Part shown: positions 52,541 to 61,346 of the stretch, piece by piece
How positions within the stretch are numbered: position 1 is the first letter of the stretch
Layout: the number at the start of each line of letters is the position of its first letter
DNA from: Pseudaminobacter soli (ex Zhang et al. 2022)
GTDB lineage: Bacteria; Pseudomonadota; Alphaproteobacteria; Rhizobiales; Rhizobiaceae
DNA length: 64,000 nt
Direction of reading: 5' to 3'
Assembly: GCF_014595955.1 (NCBI RefSeq)
Contig: NZ_JABVCF010000011.1
Coordinates: forward strand, 124,001 to 188,000
Program-made: the position numbers and the translations under genes
The notes under the pieces: generated by a model
The model's input: only the letters and a program-made list of their open reading frames with translations
Databases searched by the model: none
Told to the model about the DNA's origin: nothing

Positions 52541-52750
52541 ATGATCACCGGAACAGTAAAGTTCTTCAACTCCACCAAGGGCTTCGGCTTCATCCAGCCC
52601 GACTCGGGCGGCGCGGACGTCTTCGTCCACATCTCCGCCGTCGAGCGCGCCGGCATGCGCACCATCGTCGAGGGCCAGAAGCTCTCCTTCGAGGTCGTAA
52701 AGGACAACCGCTCGGGCAAGAGCGCCGCAGAGAACCTGCAGGCTGCCTGA
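52541..52750 (+). CDS. cspA: Cold-shock-domain protein
   Basis: A 69-residue CspA-type RNA chaperone. It has RNP1 (KGFGFI) and RNP2 (VFVHIS) motifs that bind single-stranded RNA and DNA, and the typical start [23 protein letters not shown] 52541 follows GGAAGGATTCGCC. It melts mRNA secondary structure at low temperature or during growth transitions. Several paralogues are usual in rhizobia; the exact one cannot be named. A T6 terminator lies 70 bp downstream. Confidence 0.95.
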   Translation: MITGTVKFFNSTKGFGFIQPDSGGADVFVHISAVERAGMRTIVEGQKLSFEVVKDNRSGKSAAENLQAA

Positions 52751-52815
52751 CGCGGAGCGTATCGCGGTCCGGCGACCACGGATGTACTGGCGCCAGTCGC
52801 CGCGATGAACGGAGA

Positions 52816-52841
52816 AAGGTCGGGTCAGCCCGGCCTTTTTT
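52816..52841 (+). terminator. Terminator after cspA
   Basis: AAGGTCGGG and CCCGGCCTT arms (one G-T wobble) around a TCAG loop, followed by six T. Confidence 0.8.
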
Positions 52842-52860
52842 GCTTTTGAGAAAGGACCCT

Positions 52861-53088
52861 ATGAAGAACAGACCCGAAATCCCGGCCGGCGTGTACGCGC
52901 CTCGTCCTTCCCGACAGGAGTCGAAGGCTGATTCTACAACCAACGTCGCCCGCTCCATCATCGAGGCGGAAGCGAAGGCTCGCGACGCCAAGACCGCAAA
53001 ACTGCGCGCGCTGCGGTTGGCGCAGGAGGCCGTGAGTGAGCCGGTGGCGCCGGCGAAGCGCCCCGCGCGCAAGGCCGCGGCGAAGTAG
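52861..53088 (+). CDS. Small basic hypothetical protein
   Basis: A 75-residue protein starting 20 bp after the cspA terminator; ATG 52861 follows GAGAAAGGACCCT. It has RPSRQESKADSTTNVARSII, a helix rich in Ala, Lys and Glu (EAEAKARDAKTAKLRALRLA), and a Lys/Ala/Pro tail resembling histone H1-like tails (APAKRPARKAAAK). No family recognised. Read-through from cspA may express it. It could be a nucleic-acid-binding accessory protein. Confidence 0.6.
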   Translation: MKNRPEIPAGVYAPRPSRQESKADSTTNVARSIIEAEAKARDAKTAKLRALRLAQEAVSEPVAPAKRPARKAAAK

Positions 53089-53155
53089 CGTTAGAGGGTA
53101 TTAGACGGCAGTCACCAAGCTGCCTCTCGACGCCTTGGAAGCGCGACGGAACGGG

Positions 53156-53593
53156 CTACAAATCAATCATCGCCACACCCATTCCCTGGCGCTTGCGGCG
53201 CCTCAGGACCTTCGGCGTCTCGGTGACGATCACCTCCAGCGTCGGGTTGACGTGGGCTTCCAGCAGGTGGCCGCCCTTGCAGGAACCATCGGAGAGGCCG
53301 AGCACGACATGCAGGTGGAGGCTGGGCATGCCGTCGTCGCCTGCCGCGATGTCGCCCAGCGCGGATAGCACCTCGCACTGCTCGTCCACCGGGATGCGGG
53401 CATAATCCTTGCGCTCGAAGTCGAAGAAGCCGACCACCGCGCTTGAGAAGGCGCCGATCGCGGTCAGCTGCGCGCCGTCGAGCCCTTCCTTCGTCGCGAA
53501 GGCGCGGATGCAGCCGAACGCCTCGTCGCCCGGTTCGAGGACCACGACATAGGTCCGCCCATGATCGCCTTCGGCCAAAAGCTTCGATTTCAT
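53156..53593 (-). CDS. PCC/DUF296-domain protein
   Basis: A 145-residue stand-alone PCC (plant and prokaryote conserved, DUF296) protein: TYVVVLEPGDEAFGCIRAFA, LTAIGAFSSAVVGFFD, then the metal-site LHLHVVLGLSDGSCKGGHLL with three histidines. The fold is a small trimer; bacterial members are of unknown function. ATG 53593 follows CGGGAGACATGCC. A decayed partial copy of this gene forms part of the scar at 51972-52265. Confidence 0.9.
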   Translation of the reverse strand: MKSKLLAEGDHGRTYVVVLEPGDEAFGCIRAFATKEGLDGAQLTAIGAFSSAVVGFFDFERKDYARIPVDEQCEVLSALGDIAAGDDGMPSLHLHVVLGLSDGSCKGGHLLEAHVNPTLEVIVTETPKVLRRRKRQGMGVAMIDL

Positions 53594-53742
53594 GGCATGT
53601 CTCCCGTGCTTGTAGTTACAACCCGGGAGGAGGAGGGCGGTTCCGGATGTGCTGCCCTGGCGGAGGGTAGTGGCACTGACCCCCTCCGCCTCGCTGCGCT
53701 CGGCACCTCTCCCCTAGAGGAGCGGGGAAACGCGCGCCTCTC

Positions 53743-54897
53743 TTACTTCTCGTCCATCCTGATCAGCGCCAGGCGGAAGGATGCCACGCGGAGCAGCGTG
53801 GCGCGCCAGTCGGCGATCGAGCCGATATTGTCGACGAACCAGCGCAGCGCCGAATGCACCTGGGTGAAGGCGGCGGCCGCCATCATCAGCCCGCCGAAGC
53901 TGAGGTCGCCGGCAAAATAGACCGGCGAGGCGATGACGATCGGCGCCACCACGGTCACCCAGCCATAGCCCGCTGTGAACCATTGCAGCCGGATCGACGC
54001 CGTCATGATTTTTCGCGTTGCGGCGAGCACGTCCTCCAGCGTCCCGACCAGTCTTCCGCGCTGGGCCGTCTCGCTGCCGGAACGGGAGATGGCTTCGACG
54101 TTCTGGCTGGCCCGCACGAGGGCGGCGCGCAACTCGGCCTCGCGGGCGTAGTGGTCGGCGTTGAGTCGAATTAGCGGCCGGCCGAGCAGCCAGGATATGA
54201 ACGACGCCGTGCCGGCATAGGCCAGAGCGGCCCATACCATGTAGCCGGGGATATCGACGCTGGTGCCGTGGATGTGGAAAGAGAAGCCCGCGGAGATCGA
54301 CCACAGCACGCCGATGAAGCTCAGGAGCAGCACGCTCGACTGCGCCAGGCCGATGCCGAGGTCGGCCGAGAGGTCGGCAAGGTGCCAGGCGTCCTCGTGC
54401 AGCCGCTGGTCGGGGTTGACGCCGATCTCGCCGGATCGCGCGAGTTTCGCGGCGCGGCCCGGCCGCATCCACTGCTCGAGCAGGTCGCGCACCAGCCCCT
54501 CGCGCAGCTTTATGTGCAGATAGCGGTTGAGCCAGCCCTCGGCGACGTTGATCAGGAGGAGCGCCCCCGCGATCCAGGCGAAGACGACGAGCTGGTGGAA
54601 GAATTCGGGGAGGTCCCGCCTTTCGATCGCGTCGTAAAAGGGCTGGTTCCAGCGGTTGAGCATTACCTGGCCGCATGCCATCGCGACGATCAGCACGAGC
54701 AGGCCCGAGCTTGTTAAGATGAGGCATCTGCGCAGCGGTGAGCCGAGCAAGGCCCGCCACATCATCCTGAGCTGCTGCGAAAAGCTTGCCTCGCCGGCCG
54801 GAACAATACCGGGGTCGCCGGTGCGGCCGGCGCGCTGCACGCCGGCTTTCTCGGCTCTCGCCGGTCCGCTGCTGCTTGCCACCGGATGGTCGACCAT
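53743..54897 (-). CDS. YddA-like ABC transporter permease lacking its ATPase domain
   Basis: A 384-residue membrane protein. Hydrophobic segments and motifs (NRWNQPFYDAIERRDLPEFF, GEIGVNPDQRLHEDA, YGWVTVVAPIVIASPVYFAG, then WFVDNIGSIADWRATLLRVA) match the membrane half of YddA/SbmA-like ABC transporters. In YddA-type proteins a fused ATP-binding domain follows immediately after the ALIRMD segment; here the frame stops after RMDEK and no Walker A/B sequence lies downstream on this strand. It may be a truncated relic, or a proton-driven SbmA-like permease, though sequence favours YddA. A fragment of the same gene is in the scar at 51972-52265. Confidence 0.82.
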   Translation of the reverse strand: MVDHPVASSSGPARAEKAGVQRAGRTGDPGIVPAGEASFSQQLRMMWRALLGSPLRRCLILTSSGLLVLIVAMACGQVMLNRWNQPFYDAIERRDLPEFFHQLVVFAWIAGALLLINVAEGWLNRYLHIKLREGLVRDLLEQWMRPGRAAKLARSGEIGVNPDQRLHEDAWHLADLSADLGIGLAQSSVLLLSFIGVLWSISAGFSFHIHGTSVDIPGYMVWAALAYAGTASFISWLLGRPLIRLNADHYAREAELRAALVRASQNVEAISRSGSETAQRGRLVGTLEDVLAATRKIMTASIRLQWFTAGYGWVTVVAPIVIASPVYFAGDLSFGGLMMAAAAFTQVHSALRWFVDNIGSIADWRATLLRVASFRLALIRMDEK

Positions 54898-55032
54898 CGC
54901 ACCGCCTCGCGAGTGGTTACCTTACGGCAAGTAGGTGTCGCGGCGCCTGATTTCATGGGGCGCGCAGTTCGATCCGAACGGAACGGCACGGGGCTGCCCG
55001 GCGTTGCCCGATCGGATGAACGGAGACGCCAG

Positions 55033-55518
55033 ATGCACGCACCCAGCAGGAGGGAACTGAAGGACACCGCACTTGCCGCGACGATCGCCGGCACCATCGC
55101 AAATCTCGCCGTCACCGCGACCCTCGGAGCCCTGGCGCGGGGACAGGGCAAGAGCCCGCTGCAGCCGATCAACGCGACCAGCCACTTCTTCGAGGGGCCG
55201 CAGGCGGGCAAGGTGAAAGAGGCGGACCTGCGACACACCGGTACCGGATTCCTTACCAACCATGCGGCCTCGATCTTCTGGGCGCTGCCGCTGCAGCTTC
55301 TGATCTCGCAGAGCCGACAGACGACAGGCAGGACGGTCGCCGGGGCCGCATTGGTGTCCGGGCTGGCGGCGCTGGTCGACTACGGCCTGATGCCCAAGCG
55401 CCTGACACCCGGCTGGGAACACGCCCTGCCTGCCCGCTCGGTCGCGATCGGTTTCGGCGCGCTGGCGGTGGGTCTTGCCGCCGGCTCGCTGATTGCGAGG
55501 AGGATGATGGGGCGCTGA
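55033..55518 (+). CDS. Conserved small membrane protein
   Basis: A 161-residue protein with about four hydrophobic segments (AATIAGTIANLAVTATLGAL; ASIFWALPLQLLI; VAGAALVSGLAALVDYGLMP; VAIGFGALAVGLAAGSLI). SHFFEGPQAGKVKEADLRHT precedes the second segment. I do not recognise a named family, although similar proteins are common in alphaproteobacteria. ATG 55033 was chosen because the 49 upstream residues are not conserved in character. Divergent from the ABC-permease gene. Confidence 0.75.
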   Translation: MHAPSRRELKDTALAATIAGTIANLAVTATLGALARGQGKSPLQPINATSHFFEGPQAGKVKEADLRHTGTGFLTNHAASIFWALPLQLLISQSRQTTGRTVAGAALVSGLAALVDYGLMPKRLTPGWEHALPARSVAIGFGALAVGLAAGSLIARRMMGR

Positions 55519-55602
55519 CCTACTAGGCCAAAAATCCAGCGGGGATTGCGGCAACAGCGCTTTGGCTCCACAACGCTGCAAGCGAAGAATGGAGTTCCGC
55601 GC

Positions 55603-56472
55603 ATGTCCCTCAAGGGCAAGACGCTATTCATCACCGGAGGCTCGCGCGGGATTGGGCTCGCCATCGCGCTGCGGGCCGCGCGGGACGGCGCCAATGTCGC
55701 GATTGCCGCCAAGACGGTCGAACCGCACCCGAAGCTGCCGGGCACGATCCACACGGCGGCCGCCGGGATCGAGGCGGCCGGGGGCAGGGCGCTGGCGCTC
55801 GCCTGCGACATCCGCGACGAGGCTCAGGTGGAGGCTGCGGTCGCAGCAACGGCGGAGAAATTCGGCGGCATCGACATCTGCGTCAACAACGCCAGCGCTA
55901 TGAGCCTCACCGGTGCGCTCTCGACCGAGATGAAGCGATATGACCTGATGCAGCAGATCAATGCGCGCGGAACCTTCCTCGTCTCCAAGACCTGCATCCC
56001 GCATCTCAGGAAGGCGGAGAACCCGCATATCCTGACCCTTTCACCGCCCCTCGACATGAAGGCGAAATGGTTCGGCAAGCATGTCGCCTACACGTTGGCG
56101 AAGTTCGGCATGTCGATGTGCACCCTCGGCATGAGCGCGGAATTCGCGGACAAGGGGATCGCGGTCAACTCGCTGTGGCCGCTGACGACGATCGACACGG
56201 CCGCGGTGCGAAACCTGCTCGGCGGCGAGGCGCTCGCCTCCCTCAGCCGTTCGCCGGAGATCGTCGCGGACGCAGCCTATGCCATCTTCAACCGACCGGC
56301 GCGCGAGACGACCGGCAACTTCTTCATCGACGAGGAAGTTTTGCGCGCCGAAGGTGTGACCGACTTCTCGAAATATGCGCCAGGCGCAAAAGGTCCTCTC
56401 GCCGCCGACTTCTTCGTGCCGGACGAGGTGTTCGATCGCCTGCCGACCAAGGTGATGCGCAGCTTCGAATAG
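55603..56472 (+). CDS. Short-chain dehydrogenase (HSDL2-like)
   Basis: A 289-residue NAD(P)-dependent oxidoreductase. The cofactor motif TGGSRGIGLAIALRAARDGA, NNAS at the middle strand and a Y-x3-K in VAYTLAKFGM are present, but the catalytic Ser of the usual triad is replaced in the LTLSPPLDMK segment, where a serine still precedes it. The sequence resembles hydroxysteroid-dehydrogenase-like protein 2, with LWPLTTIDTAAVRNLLGG, AYAIFNRPARETTGNFFIDE and a C-terminal DFFVPDEVF. ATG 55603 gives the standard start. Substrate unknown. Confidence 0.9.
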   Translation: MSLKGKTLFITGGSRGIGLAIALRAARDGANVAIAAKTVEPHPKLPGTIHTAAAGIEAAGGRALALACDIRDEAQVEAAVAATAEKFGGIDICVNNASAMSLTGALSTEMKRYDLMQQINARGTFLVSKTCIPHLRKAENPHILTLSPPLDMKAKWFGKHVAYTLAKFGMSMCTLGMSAEFADKGIAVNSLWPLTTIDTAAVRNLLGGEALASLSRSPEIVADAAYAIFNRPARETTGNFFIDEEVLRAEGVTDFSKYAPGAKGPLAADFFVPDEVFDRLPTKVMRSFE

Positions 56473-56540
56473 GGCGCCTTTCAATTCGCCGCATTGCTCG
56501 ACCTGCTTCCCGAGTGGGGCGGGCGGTGTAGAATGCGGGC

Positions 56541-56741
56541 ATGTCCCGTGCGCTCGTCATCATAGGCCTTCTGCTCGTGGCAGCCGGCCTTCTATGGCCG
56601 CTTTTGAGCCGGCTCGGGCTGGGCAAACTGCCCGGCGACATCCTGATTCAGCGGGATGATTTCACCTTCTACGCGCCGATTGCGAGTGGCGTGGTCGTGG
56701 GCATCATGCTGTCTCTCGTCCTGTGGCTGGTCAATCGCTGA
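56541..56741 (+). CDS. DUF2905-family small membrane protein
   Basis: A 66-residue protein with two membrane segments (ALVIIGLLLVAAGLLWPLLS and IASGVVVGIMLSLVLWLV) around the conserved GKLPGDILIQRDDFTFYAP core that defines DUF2905. Function unknown. It precedes a strong bidirectional terminator. Confidence 0.9.
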   Translation: MSRALVIIGLLLVAAGLLWPLLSRLGLGKLPGDILIQRDDFTFYAPIASGVVVGIMLSLVLWLVNR

Positions 56742-56783
56742 TCGAACGCGAGCCGTCCAGCGAGGCAAGACAACTCTCAAAAC

Positions 56784-56817
56784 AAAGGCCCGGCCGGCAG
56801 GAGCCGACCGGGCCTTT
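56784..56817. terminator. Bidirectional terminator
   Basis: AAAGGCCCGG and CCGGGCCTTT form a 10-bp outer stem with an inner CCGGC/GCCG pairing, between the DUF2905 gene and the OmpA-repeat gene. Confidence 0.85.
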
Positions 56818-56850
56818 ATCCTCGCCCCCTGTGGGTGGGACGGAGGAGCG

Positions 56851-59340
56851 CTATTCGGCCGAGGCGACGGGCGCCACCAGCGGGGTGACGCGGCGGATGG
56901 CGACTCGGCGGTTCTCTCGCTCCGGCGACTCCGTGTTCACCTTCAGATACTGCTCGCCATAGCCCTGGGTGGCGAGGTTCTCCGGCGCGATGTCGAAGAC
57001 GTTGCTGAGCGCATCTGCCACCGACTCGGCGCGCCGGTCCGAAAGCGCCAGGTTGGCCATGTCCGAGCCCACGGCATCCGTATGGCCCTCGATCAGGAAG
57101 GTCTCGGCCGGGTTCTTCTCCAGCAGACGCTGAATTGCCTCGGCGACACCCTCCAGCTTGGCGACCTGGTCCTCGGGGATGTCGGCCGAGCCGAACTCGA
57201 AGGTCAGGGTGTCGAGATCGATCCGGCGGGTCTTGTCGCGGATACGGGCCGAGCGCTTCACCTCGTCGATGGAGTAGAGCCGTTCGACACGCTCCACCGG
57301 CGGCTGTTCGAGGAAGGTGTAGTAGTCGTCCGGCGCCCGGACCTGCTCCGCGTCGAGAATGTACTCTTCGACCGGGATCTCCAGCCGCATCGGCGGCAGG
57401 TCGAGACCCGGATCGCGCCATTCGCGCACGCGGTCGTAGTCGTAGTGGTCCTCATCCGCATAGACCATGACGATCTCGCGCCCTTCGGGCGTGAGGCGGG
57501 ACCGGCGGATCACGTCGCCGTAGCGGTCACGAATGGTGATGACCTGCGCGCCGTTCGGCCTGACCACCACCTCGCGCGTGCGTCCGCGCGGCAGATCCTC
57601 GTAGTAAACCTCGCGGGCGTTGCGGGTCAGCCGCGGCCGATCGTTGCTCTCGACGAAATACTGGTTGCCGAGTTCGACGATGACCCGATCCTTGAACTCC
57701 TTCACGATGTCCACGCCCTCGGGCCGTTCGCGGCGACGCGGTTCGTCGTCGGGCGCCCGCTCGCGGCGCTTGCCCCGCTCCTCGGTGACCGGCTTGATCT
57801 CGCGCGGCTGCGCAGCCTCCTGGGCAGCCCGATCGCTTTCCGGGGGCGGTCCTGCGGGAGCCGCCTCTTCGGCCTGCTGACGGCGACGGTCCCGTTCCCT
57901 ATGGGAAGCGCGCGTCTTCTCCGAGCCATCGTCTTCAGCGGCTGGGGCGGCCTGTTCCTTCTGACTGTCGAGGACTGGCGCTTCCGGCTTGCCCGATTCC
58001 GACCTGCGTGGCCGCCGCTCCGCCGACTCACCTTCCTCGGCGGGCTCTTCTTGCGTGGCCTGCTCTTCTGCCTGACGCTTCTTTCGCCGTTCTGCGGCGC
58101 TTTCCGTCTGGCCCTCCTGCTGAGCGGCTTCCTCTGCCGCCTTGCGCTCAGCCTGGCGCTTCTTCAGGCGCTCCGCGGCACCTTCCGCCTCGCCCTGACC
58201 TTCTGGCTGGGCGGCCTCTTCCGCCGCCTTGCGCTCTGCCTGGCGCTTCTTTACGCGCTCCGCGGCGCTATCCGCCTCGCCTTGACCCTCCTGCTGGGCG
58301 CCTTCCTCGGCGGCCTTGCGCTCGGCCTGGCGCTTCTTCAGGCGCTCCGCGGCACCTTCCGCCTCGCCCTGACCTTCTGGCTGGGCGGCCTCTTCCGCCG
58401 CCTTGCGCTCTGCCTGGCGCTTCTTTACGCGCTCCGCGGCGCTATCCGCCTCGCCTTGACCCTCCTGCTGGGCGCCTTCCTCGGCGGCCTTGCGCTCGGC
58501 CTGGCGCTTCTTCAGGCGCTCCGCGGCACCTTCCGCCTCGCCCTGACCTTCTGGCTGGGCGGCCTCTTCCGCCGCCTTGCGCTCTGCCTGGCGCTTCTTT
58601 ACGCGCTCCGCGGCGCTATCCGCCTCGCCTTGACCCTCCTGCTGGGCGCCTTCCTCGGCGGCCTTGCGCTCGGCCTGGCGCTTCTTCACGCGCTCGGCGG
58701 CACTATCTGCCTCGCCTTGACCTTCTGGCTGGGCGGCCTCTTCGGCGGCCTTGCGCTCGGCCTGGCGCTTCTTGCGCCGCTCCTGCGCGGACTCCGCCTG
58801 ACCTTGACCCTCTTGCTGGGCGGCCTCTTCGGCGGCCTTACGCTCGGCCTGGCGCTTCTTGCGCCGCTCCTGCGCGGACTCCGCCTGGCCCTGGCTCTCC
58901 TGCTGGGCGGCCTCTTCGGCGGCCTTGCGCTCGGCCTGGCGCTTCTTGCGCCGGTCCTGGGCGGACTCCGCCTGGCCCTGGCTCTCCTGCTGGGCGGCCT
59001 CCTCGGCAGCCTTGCGCTCGGCCTGACGCTTCTTGCGCCGCTCCTGCGCGGACTCCGCCTGACCTTGACCCTCCTGCTGAGCGGCTTCTTCAGCCGCCTG
59101 TCGCTCAGCACGCTTCTTGCGCTTGGGCTGCTCCTCCTGCGACTGTTCGCCCTGAGGCTGCTCCGCTGGCGGAAGGACCAGTTCCTCGCTGGAAGAATCG
59201 GCCTGCGCGAGCAGGATATGCGCGGAAGGCTTCACGCTGGACGATACCGGCGCCAAAGGCGCCGCGTTGGCCCAGCCGGTGCCCGCCGCCAGCAAGGTGG
59301 CGAGCGCCGTGCCCGCCATGATCCGGGTATGGCGATTCAT
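56851..59340 (-). CDS. OmpA-family protein with 29-residue charged repeats
   Basis: An 829-residue exported protein. ATG 59340 gives a signal peptide (NRHTRIMAGTALATLLAAGT, then cleavage near WANAA); an upstream frame to 59517 is rejected. Residues about 75-430 are twelve tandem 29-residue repeats of the type ERRKKRQAERKAAEEAAQQ, extremely charged and expected to be long helix or coiled coil. A second linker with NQYFVESNDRPRLTRNAREV and FKDRVIVELG follows. The C-terminal OmpA domain has FEFGSADIPEDQVAKLEGVA, LIEGHTDAVGSD and LSDRRAESVADAL, which bind peptidoglycan. It probably tethers the outer membrane or a surface structure to the wall. Confidence 0.9.
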   Translation of the reverse strand: MNRHTRIMAGTALATLLAAGTGWANAAPLAPVSSSVKPSAHILLAQADSSSEELVLPPAEQPQGEQSQEEQPKRKKRAERQAAEEAAQQEGQGQAESAQERRKKRQAERKAAEEAAQQESQGQAESAQDRRKKRQAERKAAEEAAQQESQGQAESAQERRKKRQAERKAAEEAAQQEGQGQAESAQERRKKRQAERKAAEEAAQPEGQGEADSAAERVKKRQAERKAAEEGAQQEGQGEADSAAERVKKRQAERKAAEEAAQPEGQGEAEGAAERLKKRQAERKAAEEGAQQEGQGEADSAAERVKKRQAERKAAEEAAQPEGQGEAEGAAERLKKRQAERKAAEEGAQQEGQGEADSAAERVKKRQAERKAAEEAAQPEGQGEAEGAAERLKKRQAERKAAEEAAQQEGQTESAAERRKKRQAEEQATQEEPAEEGESAERRPRRSESGKPEAPVLDSQKEQAAPAAEDDGSEKTRASHRERDRRRQQAEEAAPAGPPPESDRAAQEAAQPREIKPVTEERGKRRERAPDDEPRRRERPEGVDIVKEFKDRVIVELGNQYFVESNDRPRLTRNAREVYYEDLPRGRTREVVVRPNGAQVITIRDRYGDVIRRSRLTPEGREIVMVYADEDHYDYDRVREWRDPGLDLPPMRLEIPVEEYILDAEQVRAPDDYYTFLEQPPVERVERLYSIDEVKRSARIRDKTRRIDLDTLTFEFGSADIPEDQVAKLEGVAEAIQRLLEKNPAETFLIEGHTDAVGSDMANLALSDRRAESVADALSNVFDIAPENLATQGYGEQYLKVNTESPERENRRVAIRRVTPLVAPVASAE
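58060..59110 (-). repeat. Tandem 87-bp coding repeats with 174-bp higher-order unit
   Basis: About twelve 87-bp units encode the 29-residue repeats. In the middle, units alternate between an E-R-V-K-K and an E-R-L-K-K type, giving near-identical 174-bp double units repeated about three times, the mark of recent expansion by unequal exchange. Confidence 0.85.
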
Positions 59341-59486
59341 ACGATATAACTCCCTTCGGATAAGTCCCGTCGCCGCGACAACAGGCTTGAAGCTTGTTTG
59401 TTCCGGCTTCCGGGATTTTGGACTTTTCGGCTTGGCCCCCCGGCCACAGGGTTGACCTTGGCTGTCGCGCACGCCACATCGCCGCG

Positions 59487-59933
59487 ATGAGCGCGCCTTT
59501 CTGGAAAACCAAGGCATTGGAGGAGATGTCCGCCGTGGAGTGGGAATCTCTCTGCGATGGCTGCGGAAAATGCTGCCTGTCCAAGCTCGAGGACGAGGAC
59601 ACTGGCGAGATCTATTGGACGACGGTCGCCTGTCGGCTCTTGGACGCGGGCAGTTGCCGCTGCAGGGACTACGAAAACCGCAAGGCTCAGGTGCCGGACT
59701 GCGTGCGGCTGACGCCGGAGACGGTGCGCAGCATCGACTGGCTGCCTTCCACCTGCGCCTATCGGCTCGTCGCGGAAGGGCACGACCTCTACTGGTGGCA
59801 TTACCTGGTCAGCGGCAGCCGTGAAACCGTGCATGCGGCGGGCATCTCCATTCGCGGCAGGGTCACCGCCTTCGACAGCGATCTTTCCGAGGACGACGAC
59901 TATTTCAGCCATGTCGTCGAGGCGGAACCCTAG
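59487..59933 (+). CDS. UPF0260/YcgN-family cysteine-cluster protein
   Basis: A 148-residue protein of the YcgN family. Cysteines of a probable metal cluster are in [17 protein letters not shown], a later [17 protein letters not shown] and PDCVRL, with STCAYRL further on. ATG 59487 ([15 protein letters not shown]) is the family start. Role unknown; a possible Zn- or Fe-S-binding protein. Divergent from the OmpA-repeat gene. Confidence 0.9.
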   Translation: MSAPFWKTKALEEMSAVEWESLCDGCGKCCLSKLEDEDTGEIYWTTVACRLLDAGSCRCRDYENRKAQVPDCVRLTPETVRSIDWLPSTCAYRLVAEGHDLYWWHYLVSGSRETVHAAGISIRGRVTAFDSDLSEDDDYFSHVVEAEP

Positions 59934-60068
59934 GGTCGCGCCGGCATTCCACCCATCATCCTCGGGATGAATGCAGCCTGAACGGCAGGTTCGGTGGCTG
60001 TTCAGGTGAGCCCGGCTACTCTCCGGGCATCGCTTCGGCGAACCGGATCGAACATCAAGGAGACAGCA

Positions 60069-60464
60069 ATGTTCAGGACGATCAAAGCCGCCGCGGCTTC
60101 CGCGCTGGTCGGACTTGCCTCGCTTGTCGGCATGGCCGGTGGCGCTCAGGCCGAGGGGCTCTACTTGAACTTCGGCACCCCGGGCGTTGGCGTCCATGTC
60201 GGCGGGCCGAGCTATGTCCAGTATCGCGACGACTGGCGCGATTACCGGCGCAACGGCTGGCGCGATTACCGGCGCGACGAATGGCGCTGGGACCGCCGGA
60301 TGTGCACCCCTGAGCGCGCCATGCGAAAAGCCGAGCGCCTCGGTCTCTACCGCGTTCGGGTGCTGGATGTTCGGCGCCGCTCGATCGACATAGGTGGCCG
60401 CCGCCACGGGGACCGCATCGTCATGACCTTCGGCCGGGCGCCGAACTGTCCGGTTATCGGCTGA
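60069..60464 (+). CDS. Small secreted basic protein with Tyr/Arg repeats
   Basis: A 131-residue secreted protein. The signal peptide (FRTIKAAAASALVGLASLVG, MAGGAQA) is followed by a glycine-rich stretch and a repeat of WRDYRRNGWRDYRRDEWRWD, then a C-terminal domain with one cysteine pair (RMCTPERAMRKAERLGLYRV ... APNCPVIG). Similar proteins are common in rhizobia and of unknown role. ATG 60069 follows AAGGAGACAGCA. Confidence 0.8.
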   Translation: MFRTIKAAAASALVGLASLVGMAGGAQAEGLYLNFGTPGVGVHVGGPSYVQYRDDWRDYRRNGWRDYRRDEWRWDRRMCTPERAMRKAERLGLYRVRVLDVRRRSIDIGGRRHGDRIVMTFGRAPNCPVIG

Positions 60465-60495
60465 GCGCGAGAAGAGATCCGCGCAGTCCAGGCAG

Positions 60496-60520
60496 GGCCC
60501 CGGCAGAGCCGGGGCCTTCT
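60496..60520 (+). terminator. Terminator between secreted-protein and SIMPL genes
   Basis: GGCCCCGGC-AGA-GCCGGGGCC stem followed by TTCTT; lies between two convergent genes. Confidence 0.75.
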
Positions 60521-60551
60521 TACTGATGATCGAGTGAAGCAAACGAGGCGA

Positions 60552-61253
60552 CTATCTCAGTTCGAGGGTGACCGTCACCTGGACGCGGTAGGCGTTCATG
60601 CCGGGCTCGATCGGAACCGATTCCCTGGCGTCGAATGTCTTTGCAGCGATCGGCACCGGCGGCGCGACGAAGGTCTGTTCGTTTATCTCCAGGATGCGGC
60701 CGAGTTGGACGCCCGCCGCCTCGCTGAGGGTCCGGGCTCTCGCGACTGCATCCGCGATGGCTTTCTTCCGCGACTCGGTCAGCGCCTTCGAGGGATCGTC
60801 GTTGGTGAAGCTGATCCCGCTGCTCTGGTTGACCCCCAGGGACACGGCCGTGTCGATGATCTCGCCGGTCTTCTGCAGATCGCGGACGCGCACGGAAAGC
60901 GTGTTGCTGGCCTGATAGCCGACAAGTTGGGCTTCCTGGCTCCCGTCGGGCTTGCTGGTATAGGTGTAGCGGGGGATGATCTGCAGCCCGCCGGTCTGAA
61001 TGTCGCGCGCCTCGACGCCAGTCTCCTTCACCGCCGCGATCACCTGCTTCATTGCGGCGCTGGACGCGTCGAGCGCCTCGCCCGCCGTCTTGGCCTCGCG
61101 CATGACGGTGAGCGACAGCAGCGCCAGATCCGGGGCGATCGAGCTCTCGCCTTCGCCGACCACCACGATCTTCGGGGCCGGGATCTGCTGAGCGTGGGCC
61201 GAAATTGGCACCGCCGCGACAAAGGCAAGCGCCAGGGGCAACAGGCGATTCAT
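60552..61253 (-). CDS. SIMPL-domain (DUF541) periplasmic protein
   Basis: A 233-residue exported protein. The signal peptide (NRLLPLALAFVAAVPISAHA) is followed by the SIMPL domain: KIVVVGEGESSIAPDLALLS, then GVEARDIQTGGLQIIPRYTY, VGYQASNTLSVRVRDL and RKKAIADAVARARTLSEAAG. Some members reduce oxidative damage; the general function is unclear. ATG 61253 follows AGAGGAGGGAATTGCA. Confidence 0.9.
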   Translation of the reverse strand: MNRLLPLALAFVAAVPISAHAQQIPAPKIVVVGEGESSIAPDLALLSLTVMREAKTAGEALDASSAAMKQVIAAVKETGVEARDIQTGGLQIIPRYTYTSKPDGSQEAQLVGYQASNTLSVRVRDLQKTGEIIDTAVSLGVNQSSGISFTNDDPSKALTESRKKAIADAVARARTLSEAAGVQLGRILEINEQTFVAPPVPIAAKTFDARESVPIEPGMNAYRVQVTVTLELR

Positions 61254-61346
61254 TGCAATTCCCTCCTCTGCAATAGCGTCCCCGTAGAGAAGCATTGTGG
61301 GCCGATTGCGGCAGATGGTGCGGCGTGTGGCACTGGGAAGATGATG

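Noticed and set aside
53625-53640. Second anti-Shine-Dalgarno small RNA (GGGAGGAGGAGGG on the plus strand)
   Set aside because: The CCTCC-type run lies just upstream of the DUF296 start without promoter, loop or terminator.
56656-59349. 897-residue Leu-rich open frame antisense to the OmpA-repeat gene
   Set aside because: It is open only because the 87-bp repeats are a multiple of three without stops on either strand; the minus-strand frame has a signal peptide and OmpA domain.
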